Positions 17,574 through 26,824 of a stretch of 64,000 bases of DNA are shown one piece after another. How positions within the stretch are numbered: position 1 is the first letter of the stretch; each line of letters begins with the position of its first letter. The position numbers were made by a program, and so were the translations under genes. The notes beneath the pieces are model-generated. The model saw only the letters and a program-made list of their open reading frames with translations. It was not told the origin of the DNA and did no database searches. The stretch comes from Methylophaga sp. Lineage in GTDB: Bacteria > Pseudomonadota > Gammaproteobacteria > Nitrosococcales > Methylophagaceae. The stretch covers positions 53,062-117,061 of the forward strand of contig PAJP01000004.1 of NCBI GenBank assembly GCA_002706095.1, written 5' to 3'.

Positions 17574-18284
17574 TTATTTATTGGCGATTTTGGGTGATAT
17601 CACCTCTTCCAGTTTCAAGCCAGTAAGATCATGAATCGTCCGCCATAAATAATAAAAAATACCAATCATCATCAGCATAGAGGGAATCGCGATCACTGGA
17701 TAACTGTATAAAGTCAGTAAACCGAGTTGTTCATTAAACTCTTCACTGCCTGTTGGGCTGGTGACCAGCCATTTCACCAGCAGGAAATTCATGATGGCTG
17801 AAAATAAAAAGGTACCAGCTAATAAATAGGTGGCATTGAGTAAGCGTTTTTCAAACAAGGCTGTGCTGTTGTGCTCTTCAAGACGATCTTTAATCTTGTC
17901 TACGTCCATCATCTCACGGTTGTACAACAGCGCTCTGATAAGTGGGTAACGGGTGAATGTTGAGCCAAGCACGGCAAGACCGATAATCGCAGGAATGGCT
18001 GCTTCTTTGATCGCTAACCATTTCGTATCGAGCTCAAATAAACCGATGCCACCAGTGAGTAACACACTCACTAAACCGAGTAAGGCAATAAAGTTAAATT
18101 TACGGTATTTAATCAGCTCGAAAATACCCCAGCCAAGTGGAAAAGACAGCGCCGCGACCAATGCACCACTGGCACCTAAGTCTTCTGGACCGCTCATCTT
18201 CATTAAAATAATGGATGGCAATACGATACTGACCATCAGGTCTACGAACGGACGTGGCTTATGGGTGGGGGTACTATTCATCAT
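17574..18284 (-). CDS. VC0807-like integral membrane protein
   Basis: A 236-residue protein with about six hydrophobic segments (around 12-30, 38-54, 63-82, 91-107, 150-170, 192-215) and few charged residues. It resembles the VC0807 family of uncharacterised membrane proteins. The first six helices include KMSGPEDLGASGALVAALSFP, trimmed here to the first part of that stretch, KMSGPEDLGASGALV. It is in one operon with cbiZ, four bases apart, which suggests a corrinoid-related transport or membrane role, but nothing in the sequence proves it. The ribosome site is poor. Confidence 0.72.
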   Translation of the reverse strand: MMNSTPTHKPRPFVDLMVSIVLPSIILMKMSGPEDLGASGALVAALSFPLGWGIFELIKYRKFNFIALLGLVSVLLTGGIGLFELDTKWLAIKEAAIPAIIGLAVLGSTFTRYPLIRALLYNREMMDVDKIKDRLEEHNSTALFEKRLLNATYLLAGTFLFSAIMNFLLVKWLVTSPTGSEEFNEQLGLLTLYSYPVIAIPSMLMMIGIFYYLWRTIHDLTGLKLEEVISPKIANK

Positions 18285-18385
18285 TGTGTTTTTGTTTGGC
18301 TCTGTATAAATGAGTCAGTGATTATATAGGATGTAGATGATTGATGGGATTACCTTTTTGTTTTGTTAGCAAAGTCAGCATGAGG

Positions 18386-18871
18386 TTATGACTGATCGTC
18401 CTGACTATCCAAATATAACCAGACCATACGATCGACAAACCAGGCTTTGAACACCATCATCCAGATATTGCTGGCCAGCAGTAGCCAAATATTTAAACTG
18501 TAAAAGCCATAAATCAGAAAGGGTAAGCCGATGACAGACAGCGTCTGTAGCACAACACAAAATCGCTGGTGATGAACAGGAATGGGGACATGTTGACGAT
18601 TTAGATACAACCTTTCTCCAAAGGTCGCCATGGAGGCCCAGTTATCGGTAGAGGATGGTGGAGGGAAGAGTCGTGGGTTGAGCCAAATCCAGACAAGAGC
18701 CAAAACAACAGGTATGAACGAATAAATCCCTATCCACTCGCGTGAATAAAAAGCCAGAGAGAGTAAGGGCAAAGTTGTAAAGCGTGAATACACACTCCAG
18801 GGATTGGCATGGCGCTGCCAACTCTCCTCATCCATCGACATCAGCTTTTCAGTCCATTTGATGATATCCAT
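18386..18871 (-). CDS. DUF6653 family membrane protein
   Basis: A 161-residue protein. It begins with a short amphipathic region containing a HANPWSVYSRF motif and has hydrophobic helices at about 33-42, 47-62, 107-122 and 127-143. The HANPWSVYSRFTTLPLL and GERLYLNR segments fit DUF6653, an uncharacterised membrane family. The start is the ATG at 18871 with a weak ribosome site. The neighbours are unrelated by known function; no role can be assigned. Confidence 0.7.
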   Translation of the reverse strand: MDIIKWTEKLMSMDEESWQRHANPWSVYSRFTTLPLLSLAFYSREWIGIYSFIPVVLALVWIWLNPRLFPPPSSTDNWASMATFGERLYLNRQHVPIPVHHQRFCVVLQTLSVIGLPFLIYGFYSLNIWLLLASNIWMMVFKAWFVDRMVWLYLDSQDDQS

Positions 18872-18911
18872 TTCAATGCCTTATTTTTATAGCCAGTACT
18901 AGAGCTTAATC

Positions 18912-19349
18912 TCAGTTTAAATTTTCAGCTTGTTCGCTGCAAAGACCGGGTAATACTGCCATAGCCATATCAATCTGGTATGTATCTTTGTGGTGTTCTT
19001 TTAGAAAAAATTGTTGAACACGATAGGCTTCACGTTCTATTTCTATGCGTGTTTTACAATCAAGCTCTTCGCTGCTTATTTTGCCGTTTTTATGCTGCAG
19101 AAAATGCACCATTTCATGCACTATGAAACTACGGGCTCCGTCATCAGTTTTGATGTCCATACGATTATCAAAAAAAATCGTTTCCGTGTTTTTGTCGTAA
19201 TAGGCCACTGCGGTACAGTAACTGGATTTACACAATGTAGTGGCGAGTGTTTGATGACTGACTGCTTTTATATCAGGCAGATAGTTCGGGTCTTTGTAGC
19301 CTGTTAAGGTAAGTGCCCAGACAAATAAACTTTGAATTAAAAAATCCAC
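18912..19349 (-). CDS. Predicted zinc-metallopeptidase-like small exported protein (HExxH)
   Basis: A 145-residue protein, start GTG at 19349, chosen because an AGGGAGG ribosome site lies 6-7 bases upstream. The alternative TTG at 19379 has none and would begin before the upstream stop region. The N-terminus is hydrophobic (FLIQSLFVWALTLTG) and probably a signal peptide or anchor. A zincin motif HEMVH is at residues 78-82, with a downstream IEREAYR segment (about 103-110) that could give the third zinc ligand. Four cysteines are spaced through the chain. It may belong to DUF6647. It lies 16 bases after a lipoprotein gene. Proteolytic activity is inferred from the motif only. Confidence 0.65.
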   Translation of the reverse strand: MDFLIQSLFVWALTLTGYKDPNYLPDIKAVSHQTLATTLCKSSYCTAVAYYDKNTETIFFDNRMDIKTDDGARSFIVHEMVHFLQHKNGKISSEELDCKTRIEIEREAYRVQQFFLKEHHKDTYQIDMAMAVLPGLCSEQAENLN

Positions 19350-19365
19350 ATCACATCCTCCCTGA

Positions 19366-19902
19366 CTAGATAAGCTCAAACAATTGTTTCATTGCCTGGT
19401 CATGATTCATGTCTTGTTGTCGAAGATTGCTATAGTTTGCAGTGAGTTCGCCAAATACGTACTTACCATTCACACCAGGTAAATAGTGAGAAAAATCAAT
19501 AAGCAATCTATCTTGGTCGGCATCAATGCCTTTGTCTTGTAACTGTCGTGTGACTTGTACTAATCGATTGCTGACAACGCGTTTATCCTCATGAACATGT
19601 ACCAGGACCTCATCAAGTAATTTTTGGTAATACATCACATCACGTTCAGGATCATGATTGGGTTTTTGCCGATATAAAGATCGTAACCAGACTTCAGGTG
19701 GCGTGGGATCGGCAACTGACAGCATTTCTTTGGGTTTCTCCTCTGGCATACCAGCCTGTAAATGATCTGGCACAGGTGTTACCGCTGTGAACTCAGCTTC
19801 ATCTTGACCAAAATCGATTTGCGAGAACTCATCGTCACCACAACTCGACAATGTCAGGACGGAGACGCAAGCCATGATGTAATTCATGCATTGTTTTTTC
19901 AT
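19366..19902 (-). CDS. Hypothetical lipoprotein
   Basis: A 178-residue protein with a lipoprotein signal: basic N-terminus, hydrophobic core and lipobox LSSC, so the lipidated cysteine would be C21. The next residues are DD, which in enteric bacteria would favour inner-membrane retention. The mature part is acidic and proline-rich at first (about 30-70), then helical. No family is recognised. It is followed at 16 bases by the HExxH protein gene and is probably co-transcribed with it. The ribosome site GAGGG is about 7 bases from the ATG. Confidence 0.75.
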   Translation of the reverse strand: MKKQCMNYIMACVSVLTLSSCGDDEFSQIDFGQDEAEFTAVTPVPDHLQAGMPEEKPKEMLSVADPTPPEVWLRSLYRQKPNHDPERDVMYYQKLLDEVLVHVHEDKRVVSNRLVQVTRQLQDKGIDADQDRLLIDFSHYLPGVNGKYVFGELTANYSNLRQQDMNHDQAMKQLFELI

Positions 19903-20331
19903 AGTAGACCCTCCCTTGTTCAGGTTTGGCCGTTATCTGTGAAATTTTTGTAGATAAAAAATGCTGCTGTTAATGCCAACGCTGAAATACACTTTAATCA
20001 CGTCACATTGTGCGGCTAGCTCTTTATTGAGAGGACTATTTCATGACGTAATTAATGTCATACTCATGGGAGTTGTTGGGGGTAGAACGGCTTTGTTGCG
20101 CTTTATTGCCTCAACCAGGCTTGGAGTGTAGGAATGTCTGCAGTTGGATAGCTAGGAGCTCACAAAGCATCAAACGGAGCCATCTTTAGCCTCACGCCGT
20201 TGGCCATCCGTTTGATGTGTTAGGACTTTATTGAGCACAGCCTATATTCATACTGTTGATAGCGTTGTTGTTAATACGTACATCCAAAAGAATCACTTTA
20301 ATGCCTAATTAAAGACATGCTTGAACATTTA
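19903..20331. other. Gap after dnaN, with a large hairpin (recF/gyrB absent)
   Basis: There is no credible gene in these 429 bases. A 56-codon frame at 19961-20131 has no ribosome site. A long imperfect hairpin lies at 20169-20216: outer arms ATCAAACGGA/TCCGTTTGAT and inner arms GCCA/TGGC with a two-base bulge and an 18-base loop. It stands downstream of dnaN on its transcribed strand but has no T tract on that side. In many gammaproteobacteria recF and gyrB would follow dnaN; neither is here. Confidence 0.55.
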
Positions 20332-21435
20332 CTACAAGCGCATTGGCATAACGACGTATTGACGCTCAAATTTTTCATCAGCAGGTGTAACTAGGGCACT
20401 GCTGGTCTCGTCAGTGAAAAGCAGCTTCACTTGGTTATCCGGAATCGCGTTCAATAAGTCCAGCAAATAGGCATTGTTAAAGGCGATTTCTAATGGGGCA
20501 CCTTTGTAATCGACGCTTATTTCTTCTTCTGCGGATTCTTGTTCCTGGTTAGTGACTGTGGCTTTTAATTGATCTGTCTCTAAATTGATACGCACGCTGC
20601 GATGTTTGTCATTAGACAAAATAGCTGCGCGAGATAAGGCTTGTTTCAATTCATCACGATCAGCCAGGACTTCTTTATCGCCACCTAAAGGCAAAACGCG
20701 TTCGTAGTTCGGGAACTGGCCGTCAATGAGTTTAGATGTGAAGTGAATATCCGGTAATTCCACTTTGATTTGTTGATTACTGAAGGCTACTTTAACCGTA
20801 TCATCACTGTCATTAAGCAGGCGGCCAAGTTCAATAATCGCTTTACGTGGCACAATCACGCTATTTTTCTCACTGACGGGTGTGGATGTTGTCAGGCTGC
20901 CCAGCGCCAGACGGTGACCATCGGTCGCAACAGCACGTAATGTGGTGTCATCACGCTCCAGCAGTAATCCATTCAAGTAATAACGAACATCCTGACTGGC
21001 CATGGCAAAGCTGGTTTCGTCGAGTAAGGATTTCAGTGCCGATTGTGGCAGTGAAATTTCATCCATGTAATTGGCGCCTTCACTATCCGGGAAGTCATCA
21101 CTGGACAATGTGGCTAATGAAAAGCGGCTTTTTCCTGCTTTCACTAGTGCTTTACCTTCGCTGGCATTAACACTGATGGTGGCGTTACCCGGTAGGGCTC
21201 TGACAATGTCCAGCAACTTACGAGCTGAGACAGTGGTTTTACCTTCTTCTTCAACTGAGACCGGTAGGGTAGCGATCATTTCCAGCTCCATATCGGTACT
21301 GGTCATGGATAGTTGGTCACCTTGAACACGTAATAAAACGTTAGACAGGATCGGAAGCGTAGCGCGTCGTTCAACAATACTGCACACCAGTTGCAGCGGT
21401 CGCACTAAAGTATCTTGGCTGACAGTAAATTGCAT
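20332..21435 (-). CDS. dnaN: DNA polymerase III beta subunit (sliding clamp)
   Basis: The ring-shaped clamp that holds DNA polymerase III on DNA. It has 367 residues, the standard length, with three repeated clamp domains. Recognisable parts are the MQFTVSQDTLVRPLQ start, the RATLPILSNVLLRV segment, the VATDGHRLAL segment and the C-terminal QYVVMPMRL. It lies 15 bases downstream of dnaA in the usual order. Confidence 0.98.
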   Translation of the reverse strand: MQFTVSQDTLVRPLQLVCSIVERRATLPILSNVLLRVQGDQLSMTSTDMELEMIATLPVSVEEEGKTTVSARKLLDIVRALPGNATISVNASEGKALVKAGKSRFSLATLSSDDFPDSEGANYMDEISLPQSALKSLLDETSFAMASQDVRYYLNGLLLERDDTTLRAVATDGHRLALGSLTTSTPVSEKNSVIVPRKAIIELGRLLNDSDDTVKVAFSNQQIKVELPDIHFTSKLIDGQFPNYERVLPLGGDKEVLADRDELKQALSRAAILSNDKHRSVRINLETDQLKATVTNQEQESAEEEISVDYKGAPLEIAFNNAYLLDLLNAIPDNQVKLLFTDETSSALVTPADEKFERQYVVMPMRL

Positions 21436-21450
21436 GATGATTCTCTCGGG

Positions 21451-22818
21451 TTAACTCGACAGTGTTCGTAAAAGGTTACGGTAGTCTTCAGCCACGCGGG
21501 GATCCGACTCTTTCAGTTCAGCAACTTTCCGGCACGCATGCAGGACAGTCGTATGGTCACGTCCACCAAATGATTCACCTATTTCTGGCAGGCTGTGACT
21601 GGTTAATTCTTTGGCTAAAGCCATGGCAATTTGCCTTGGGCGAGCGATAGAACGTGTGCGTTTTTTCGCCAGCAATTCAGATACGCGGACTTTGAAATAC
21701 TCCGCCACTGTTTTCTGGATACTTTCTAGTGTGACCAGCTTTTGGTGCAGGGCCAACAGATCTTTCAATGCTTCCTGTGCCATATCAATTGACATGGGCT
21801 GATTGGTGAAGCGAGAAAAAGCCAGAACGCGCTGCAATGCACCTTCCAGATCACGCACATTCGATTTTATACGTTTAGCAATGAAAAAGGCCACGTCTTC
21901 CGGCAGTGTAATCAGGTTTTGTTGCGCTTTCTTGATCAGAATCGCCACACGTGTTTCGAGTTCTGGCGGCTCGATAGCAACAGTTAAGCCCCAACCAAGA
22001 CGTGATTGTAGACGTTCATCGAGGTTGTCGACTTCTTTCGGGAAACGGTCGCAGGTCAATATGATTTGGCGCTGGCCTTCTAACAAACTATTAAAGGTAT
22101 AGAAGAACTCTTCCTGAGAGCGCTCTTTTTTTGCAAAGAACTGAATATCATCAATCAATAATGCATCGGCACTGCGATAGTGATTTTTAAACTGATCGAT
22201 AGCGTTGTTGCGTAGGGCGGTAATCATGTCTTGAACAAAGCGTTCTGATGATAGGTAAATCACCCGTGCTTTTGGATTGTTTTGTTTGATCTTATTACCC
22301 ACGGCCAGCATGAGGTGAGTTTTACCCAGACCAGTGCCACCATATAAAAAGAGAGGGTTATAACCACTTGTCCCTGGCGCTTCTGCCACATGAAGCGAGG
22401 CGGCGCGAGCAATCTGATTGGACTTACCTTCGACATAACTATCAAAAGTAAATAGTGGATTGATTGGACTCCCAAGGGCGGGTTCGGATTTAACAATTTC
22501 CGGCTTTTCTTCTTTATCGATGTTTGTTGTTGCGGCAGCAGGTACAAGGCGTTTTGGGCGTTGTGGTGCCTGATCGATGGTGCCTACCTCAATGGATACC
22601 TGTTCTATAAGGCCTTGAGTTAATTGATGAACCAGCTGATTTATCTGTGTCTCAAGTTGCTCTTGTACCCAGGCTTTAACATACGGATTAGGCGCAAGTA
22701 GGCGTAAATTCTCTTCGGTTTCGATCGCTTGCAGCGGCCTAAGCCAAGTATTCAGCTGCTGTGCCGACAAATCACCTTCGAGATGGGACAGACATTTTTC
22801 CCAAAGGGGTGATGACAC
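21451..22818 (-). CDS. dnaA: Chromosomal replication initiator DnaA
   Basis: Binds DnaA boxes at oriC and melts the origin. It has 455 residues. Domain I is at 1-80, a variable linker at about 85-120, and the AAA+ domain from about 121 with Walker A GGTGLGKT at 160-167 and Walker [10 protein letters not shown]. The C-terminal DNA-binding domain carries the signature [15 protein letters not shown]. The ribosome site AAGGAG is well placed. A sigma-70-like promoter is at 22886-22914. It is divergent from rpmH, the usual arrangement. Confidence 0.98.
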   Translation of the reverse strand: MSSPLWEKCLSHLEGDLSAQQLNTWLRPLQAIETEENLRLLAPNPYVKAWVQEQLETQINQLVHQLTQGLIEQVSIEVGTIDQAPQRPKRLVPAAATTNIDKEEKPEIVKSEPALGSPINPLFTFDSYVEGKSNQIARAASLHVAEAPGTSGYNPLFLYGGTGLGKTHLMLAVGNKIKQNNPKARVIYLSSERFVQDMITALRNNAIDQFKNHYRSADALLIDDIQFFAKKERSQEEFFYTFNSLLEGQRQIILTCDRFPKEVDNLDERLQSRLGWGLTVAIEPPELETRVAILIKKAQQNLITLPEDVAFFIAKRIKSNVRDLEGALQRVLAFSRFTNQPMSIDMAQEALKDLLALHQKLVTLESIQKTVAEYFKVRVSELLAKKRTRSIARPRQIAMALAKELTSHSLPEIGESFGGRDHTTVLHACRKVAELKESDPRVAEDYRNLLRTLSS

Positions 22819-22885
22819 ATTAACTCCTTGATTTATACCGGTTTAAACAAAAAAGAGGTGCGCTGGTTAGCTACGTAAGAGAAAT

Positions 22886-22914
22886 AGTATAGCTGGTAAC
22901 GCAGGACGTCTAAA
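22886..22914 (-). promoter_or_regulatory. Putative sigma-70 promoter for dnaA-dnaN
   Basis: On the minus strand TTTAGA (22914-22909) and TATACT (22891-22886) are spaced by 17 bases, about 68 bases before the dnaA start. Confidence 0.55.
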
Positions 22915-22977
22915 GTTATCCTTAAGCCAGCTTTTTGGCAAGTAAAATAACCACAGAAATAATAAAGTCACTCTGGT

Positions 22978-23007
22978 TTGACTTGTTATGCCTTAAAACT
23001 TTATAAT
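22978..23007 (+). promoter_or_regulatory. Strong sigma-70 promoter for rpmH-rnpA
   Basis: TTGACT (22978-22983) and a perfect TATAAT (23002-23007) with an 18-base spacer, giving a leader of about 75 bases before rpmH. Confidence 0.78.
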
Positions 23008-23030
23008 CCCGTGTCTTTTGCCTCGGCGGT

Positions 23031-23062
23031 TTTTGCTGCTGTTAGCACCGCAGGCAGCAAAA
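23031..23062 (+). promoter_or_regulatory. Hairpin in the rpmH leader
   Basis: A 9-bp stem TTTTGCTGC/GCAGCAAAA with a 14-base loop lies within the predicted 5' leader of the rpmH mRNA, ending 26 bases before the start codon. No T tract follows, so it is not a terminator. It could influence rpmH translation or mRNA stability (inference). Confidence 0.45.
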
Positions 23063-23088
23063 CAATCAATATTTCTGGAGTTGGTGAA

Positions 23089-23223
23089 ATGAAAAGAACT
23101 TTTCAGCCTAGCAATCTGAAGCGCAAACGTACTCACGGTTTCCGCGCACGTATGAAAACAGTTGGTGGTCGTCGCGTTATTAACGCACGTCGTGCAAAAG
23201 GTCGCGCAAGACTGTCAGCATAA
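23089..23223 (+). CDS. rpmH: 50S ribosomal protein L34
   Basis: A 44-residue, very basic ribosomal protein with the invariant start [19 protein letters not shown] and the [14 protein letters not shown] tail. An upstream in-frame TTG at 22978 would add a leader overlapping the promoter, so the ATG at 23089 is clearly the start; a GGAG site lies about 9 bases upstream. First gene of the rpmH-rnpA-yidD-yidC-mnmE set. Confidence 0.98.
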   Translation: MKRTFQPSNLKRKRTHGFRARMKTVGGRRVINARRAKGRARLSA

Positions 23224-23255
23224 TCTTCTCTGACATCCTTCAGGGAGGGCATGAC

Positions 23256-23609
23256 TTGGCAACATTTGGCCGAGCCATGAAAATGAATCGCCCGGGAGAT
23301 TTTTCTCGGGTGTTCCGTCAAGGAAAACGCACTGGTGGTGGGGGCCTGACGGTTTTAACGGTTGAGAACTCAGTGGGGCATCCCCGACTGGGATTAGCGA
23401 TAGCTAAAAAACACGTGAAATTAGCCAATCAACGCAACCGCTTAAAGCGGATTATTCGCGAATCTTTTCGACAGAATCAATCCGTCTTATCAAATATCGA
23501 TATTGTTGTGCTGTCACGCCCCGGTGTGACAGAACGAGATAGCACTCAAATATGGGCAGCATTGGAGCGACATTGGTTAACAGTGGTGGCGCAATGGCAA
23601 AAATCCTAA
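23256..23609 (+). CDS. rnpA: Ribonuclease P protein component
   Basis: The protein subunit of RNase P, which matures tRNA 5' ends. It has 117 residues with the RNR signature in [15 protein letters not shown]. The likely start is a TTG at 23256, preceded by a strong GGGAGGG ribosome site about 6 bases away. Its first residues ([19 protein letters not shown]) match the family N-terminus, whereas the internal ATGs at 23277 and 23283 would remove the conserved FGR. Its end overlaps yidD by 16 bases. Confidence 0.95.
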   Translation: MATFGRAMKMNRPGDFSRVFRQGKRTGGGGLTVLTVENSVGHPRLGLAIAKKHVKLANQRNRLKRIIRESFRQNQSVLSNIDIVVLSRPGVTERDSTQIWAALERHWLTVVAQWQKS

Positions 23610-23830
23610 TCATCCTCGTCCGAGGTTATAGACTTTTACTGAGCCCTTTCACTGGCATGCATTGCCGTTTTCATCCAACCTGCTCACAATACATGATAGA
23701 TGCAATCGAACGTCATGGTGCCATCAAAGGAACCTGGCTTGGTTTGCGTCGACTATCCCGCTGTCACCCTTGGCATGAGGGTGGACTTGATCCTGTACCT
23801 GAACTAAAAACAAAGAAACATAATGGATAA
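23594..23830 (+). CDS. yidD: Membrane protein insertion efficiency factor YidD
   Basis: A 78-residue protein that helps YidC insert membrane proteins. It contains the family motif [20 protein letters not shown], the conserved cysteines of that motif, and the [13 protein letters not shown] tail. I chose the ATG at 23594 inside the end of rnpA; the in-frame start at 23552 would add unrelated residues. It overlaps yidC by 8 bases. Confidence 0.95.
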   Translation: MAKILIILVRGYRLLLSPFTGMHCRFHPTCSQYMIDAIERHGAIKGTWLGLRRLSRCHPWHEGGLDPVPELKTKKHNG

Positions 23831-25466
23831 TCTCAGAACCCTATTTATTTTTGGTCTGCTCATCGTGTCGTTATTGTTATGGCAGGCGTGGCAAACTGAT
23901 TACGTCAGCCCACAACAAACCGTGGAAAATACAACATCGAATCAAGCAGCTGACCCAGCCGCTGTTACCAATGATGCTGAGTTACCGGATATGCCATCCG
24001 TCTCTGCAGAAGCGTTACCCGATGTGCCTGACGCTGCACAAGCAGTTGCTTCTAAACAAATGGTGAATGTGAAAACAGATGTCATGGATATCGACATCAG
24101 CACACAAGGCGGTGATATTCAAAACTTAGCTTTACTTAAATACGCTGTCAGTTCTGAACAGCCGGATACCCCGGTTCAATTTCTGAGTGATAAAAGTGAT
24201 GCGTATTTCGTGGCTCAATCAGGTCTACGTTCTAATGACGATGCGCCGACACATTACGCAATCTATCGATCTGGGCAACAGAGCTATCAGTTGAAAGAGG
24301 GTCAGGACGAGCTCAGCGTACCATTGTACTGGCAAGCGGAGAATGGTTTAACAGTCATTAAAACCTATACATTTAAACGCGATAGTTATGTGGTAAACGT
24401 TGACTACAAAGTGGTCAATAACACATCAGAGGCTTTCTCAGCCTATCCTTATGCCCAATTTAACCGCAATAACGTCACTAACGGTTCTCACTTTATCTAT
24501 ACCTACACAGGCCCTGTATTTTCAAACACAGGTAATGAGTACGAAAAAGTAAAATTTGATGATTTAGATGACAAGCCTTTTAACCAGAAAGCGACAGATG
24601 GCTGGGCGGCAATGATTGAGCATTATTTTGTGGCGGCGATTGTGCCTGAACAAAATACGGAAGAGAAAGGTTATTACGCTCGTTCAATCAATGGTACCAA
24701 CTACACTGCTGGTGTCAGAATGCCTGCAATATCTGTGGCGCCTGGTAGTGAAGCGCAGGCCGATTATGAAATGTATCTCGGGCCTAAAAAAGCGGATCGT
24801 CTTGAAGCGGTAGCCAAGAACCTACAGTTAACGGTTGATTACGGCATCTTTACCATTATTTCTGAACCATTATTTTGGGTCATGGAGTGGTTACATAAAC
24901 TGACGGGTAATTGGGGCTGGTCAATTGTACTGCTGACAGTATTAATTAAGTTAGTGTTCTTCAAGTTGTCAGCAGCCAGTTATCGTTCCATGGCCGCTAT
25001 GCGTAAGTTGACGCCTAAGTTGGCAACACTGAAAGAACGTTACGGCGATGATAAACAGAAATTTAATCAGGCGATGATGGATCTATATCGTACTGAGAAA
25101 ATTAACCCATTGGGTGGTTGTTTGCCGATTCTAGTGCAAATGCCAGTGTTCTTGTCTTTCTACTGGGTGCTGGTTGAAAGTATTGAGTTACGCCAAGCCG
25201 ACTTTATCTTGTGGATTAATGACTTAACAGCGATGGATCCCTATTTCATCTTGCCAGTGTTGTTTGGTATTTCTATGTGGATTCAACAAAGCCTGAACCC
25301 TGCGCCTCAAGACCCTGCACAAGCGATGATGATGAAGTTCTTCCCGCTGGTGTTCACGGTCTTCTTTGCGTTCTTCCCATCTGGTCTGGTGTTGTACTGG
25401 GTTGTGAATAACGTGTTGTCGATTGCACAACAGTGGTATATCACTCGTAAGATGGACGCACTCTAA
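23823..25466 (+). CDS. yidC: Membrane protein insertase YidC
   Basis: The inner-membrane insertase/foldase (547 residues) of the Oxa1/YidC family. It has an N-terminal anchor helix (about 6-20), a large periplasmic domain of the gram-negative type (about 40-345), and the C-terminal five-helix core. The core has a conserved cytoplasmic loop rich in charged residues ([20 protein letters not shown]) and the [16 protein letters not shown] motif. Overlaps yidD at its start; mnmE follows after 9 bases. Confidence 0.98.
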   Translation: MDNLRTLFIFGLLIVSLLLWQAWQTDYVSPQQTVENTTSNQAADPAAVTNDAELPDMPSVSAEALPDVPDAAQAVASKQMVNVKTDVMDIDISTQGGDIQNLALLKYAVSSEQPDTPVQFLSDKSDAYFVAQSGLRSNDDAPTHYAIYRSGQQSYQLKEGQDELSVPLYWQAENGLTVIKTYTFKRDSYVVNVDYKVVNNTSEAFSAYPYAQFNRNNVTNGSHFIYTYTGPVFSNTGNEYEKVKFDDLDDKPFNQKATDGWAAMIEHYFVAAIVPEQNTEEKGYYARSINGTNYTAGVRMPAISVAPGSEAQADYEMYLGPKKADRLEAVAKNLQLTVDYGIFTIISEPLFWVMEWLHKLTGNWGWSIVLLTVLIKLVFFKLSAASYRSMAAMRKLTPKLATLKERYGDDKQKFNQAMMDLYRTEKINPLGGCLPILVQMPVFLSFYWVLVESIELRQADFILWINDLTAMDPYFILPVLFGISMWIQQSLNPAPQDPAQAMMMKFFPLVFTVFFAFFPSGLVLYWVVNNVLSIAQQWYITRKMDAL

Positions 25467-25475
25467 GCGACGCTG

Positions 25476-26819
25476 ATGGATACGATTGTTGCAGTAGCCA
25501 CCGCGCCTGGGCGTGGTGGCGTCGGTGTCGTTAGAATCTCAGGCAAGCAAAGTGCTGAGATCGTGAGTGCAATTTGCGGCAAATTACCAACTCCTCGTTA
25601 TGCCACCTTTACACACTTTCGCAGTGCCGAAAATGAAGTGATTGATGAAGGGATTGCCCTTTATTTTCCTAGTCCGGCTTCATTTACAGGTGAGGATGTA
25701 GTCGAACTGCAAGGACATGGCAGCCCACTTGTGATGGATAAACTCTGTCAGCGAGCCGTTGAGCTGGGTGCCAGAATGGCCAGACCGGGTGAATTTTCAG
25801 AGCGGGCTTTTCTGAATAATAAAATGGACTTGGCCCAGGCTGAAGCAGTCGCGGATTTAATTGAGAGCTCAACAGAGCAGGCTGCCAAAAGTGCAATGCG
25901 TTCACTGCAAGGTGATTTTTCTAATCGCGTTAATGATTTTCTGCAAGAACTGACACACCTCAGAATGTACGTCGAAGCATCGATTGATTTCAGCGATGAG
26001 GAAATTGATTTTCTAGCTGAAGCGCAAGTCGACAGGCAACTTCAGGATTTATTACAAACACTGGATGGCATCACTGGCTCTGCCAAACAAGGCCGATTAT
26101 TGCGTGAAGGTATCAGCGTCGTGCTGGCGGGTCAGCCTAACGCGGGGAAATCCAGCTTGCATAATCAATTAGCGGGCCATGATGCTGCCATTGTCACAGA
26201 TGTGGCAGGCACCACACGTGATGTACTACGTGAGCAAATTCATCTTGGTGGTTTGCCATTACGTATATCTGATACGGCCGGTTTACATGATGCAACAAAT
26301 GATATCGTTGAGCTTGAGGGCATTCGTCGTACCCAAAATGAACTGGCTCAGGCCGATCATATTCTATTACTGATCGATGATAGCCAAGGGCTCACTGAAC
26401 AGGATAGAAAAATCCTGGCTGAGTTACCGGCGAATAAACCTCTCACCATTATCCGGAATAAGATTGATAAAAGTGGTCACCTGACGCAATTGACAGAAGA
26501 AGAGGGCTATCCCACGTTGTATCTCTCGGCAAAGTCGGGGGATGGACTTGAGTTATTACAACAACATCTTTATCAAGCCGTCGGGTTTCACCCAGAAGAA
26601 GAAGGTGTCTTTATTGCCAGACGCCGCCATCTTGATGCACTGGCACGCGCCAGACAGTCTATCGTCAATGGTTATGACTGCCTCTCAGGAATGGGCGCAG
26701 GTGAGTTATTGGCTGAAGAGTTACGTCTTGCACAAAATGCACTGGGTGAAATTACTGGTACCTTCACCACAGAAGACTTGCTGGATCATATTTTCTCCAG
26801 TTTTTGTATAGGCAAATAA
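25476..26819 (+). CDS. mnmE: tRNA modification GTPase MnmE (TrmE)
   Basis: Works with MnmG to place the carboxymethylaminomethyl group on uridine 34 of certain tRNAs. It has 447 residues. An N-terminal tetrahydrofolate-binding domain begins DTIVAVATAPGRGGVGVVRISG. A helical domain follows, then the inserted G domain with P-loop GQPNAGKSS (219-227), the TTRD switch and DTAG (266-269). It ends in the catalytic CIGK (444-447). Convergent with the LysR gene five bases away. Confidence 0.98.
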   Translation: MDTIVAVATAPGRGGVGVVRISGKQSAEIVSAICGKLPTPRYATFTHFRSAENEVIDEGIALYFPSPASFTGEDVVELQGHGSPLVMDKLCQRAVELGARMARPGEFSERAFLNNKMDLAQAEAVADLIESSTEQAAKSAMRSLQGDFSNRVNDFLQELTHLRMYVEASIDFSDEEIDFLAEAQVDRQLQDLLQTLDGITGSAKQGRLLREGISVVLAGQPNAGKSSLHNQLAGHDAAIVTDVAGTTRDVLREQIHLGGLPLRISDTAGLHDATNDIVELEGIRRTQNELAQADHILLLIDDSQGLTEQDRKILAELPANKPLTIIRNKIDKSGHLTQLTEEEGYPTLYLSAKSGDGLELLQQHLYQAVGFHPEEEGVFIARRRHLDALARARQSIVNGYDCLSGMGAGELLAEELRLAQNALGEITGTFTTEDLLDHIFSSFCIGK

Positions 26820-26824
26820 GACTG

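Noticed and set aside
17574-18385. Cobalamin riboswitch upstream of the cbiZ operon
   Set aside because: The B12-box core was not found in the about 100 bases before the membrane-protein gene, so no riboswitch is claimed.
19961-20131. 56-codon plus-strand frame in the gap after dnaN
   Set aside because: No ribosome site, no recognisable domain, unremarkable composition.
22819-23088. Possible oriC between dnaA and rpmH
   Set aside because: Only two 7-of-9 matches to the DnaA box were seen (near 22916 and 22949) and no cluster or AT-rich 13-mers, so I do not call an origin here.
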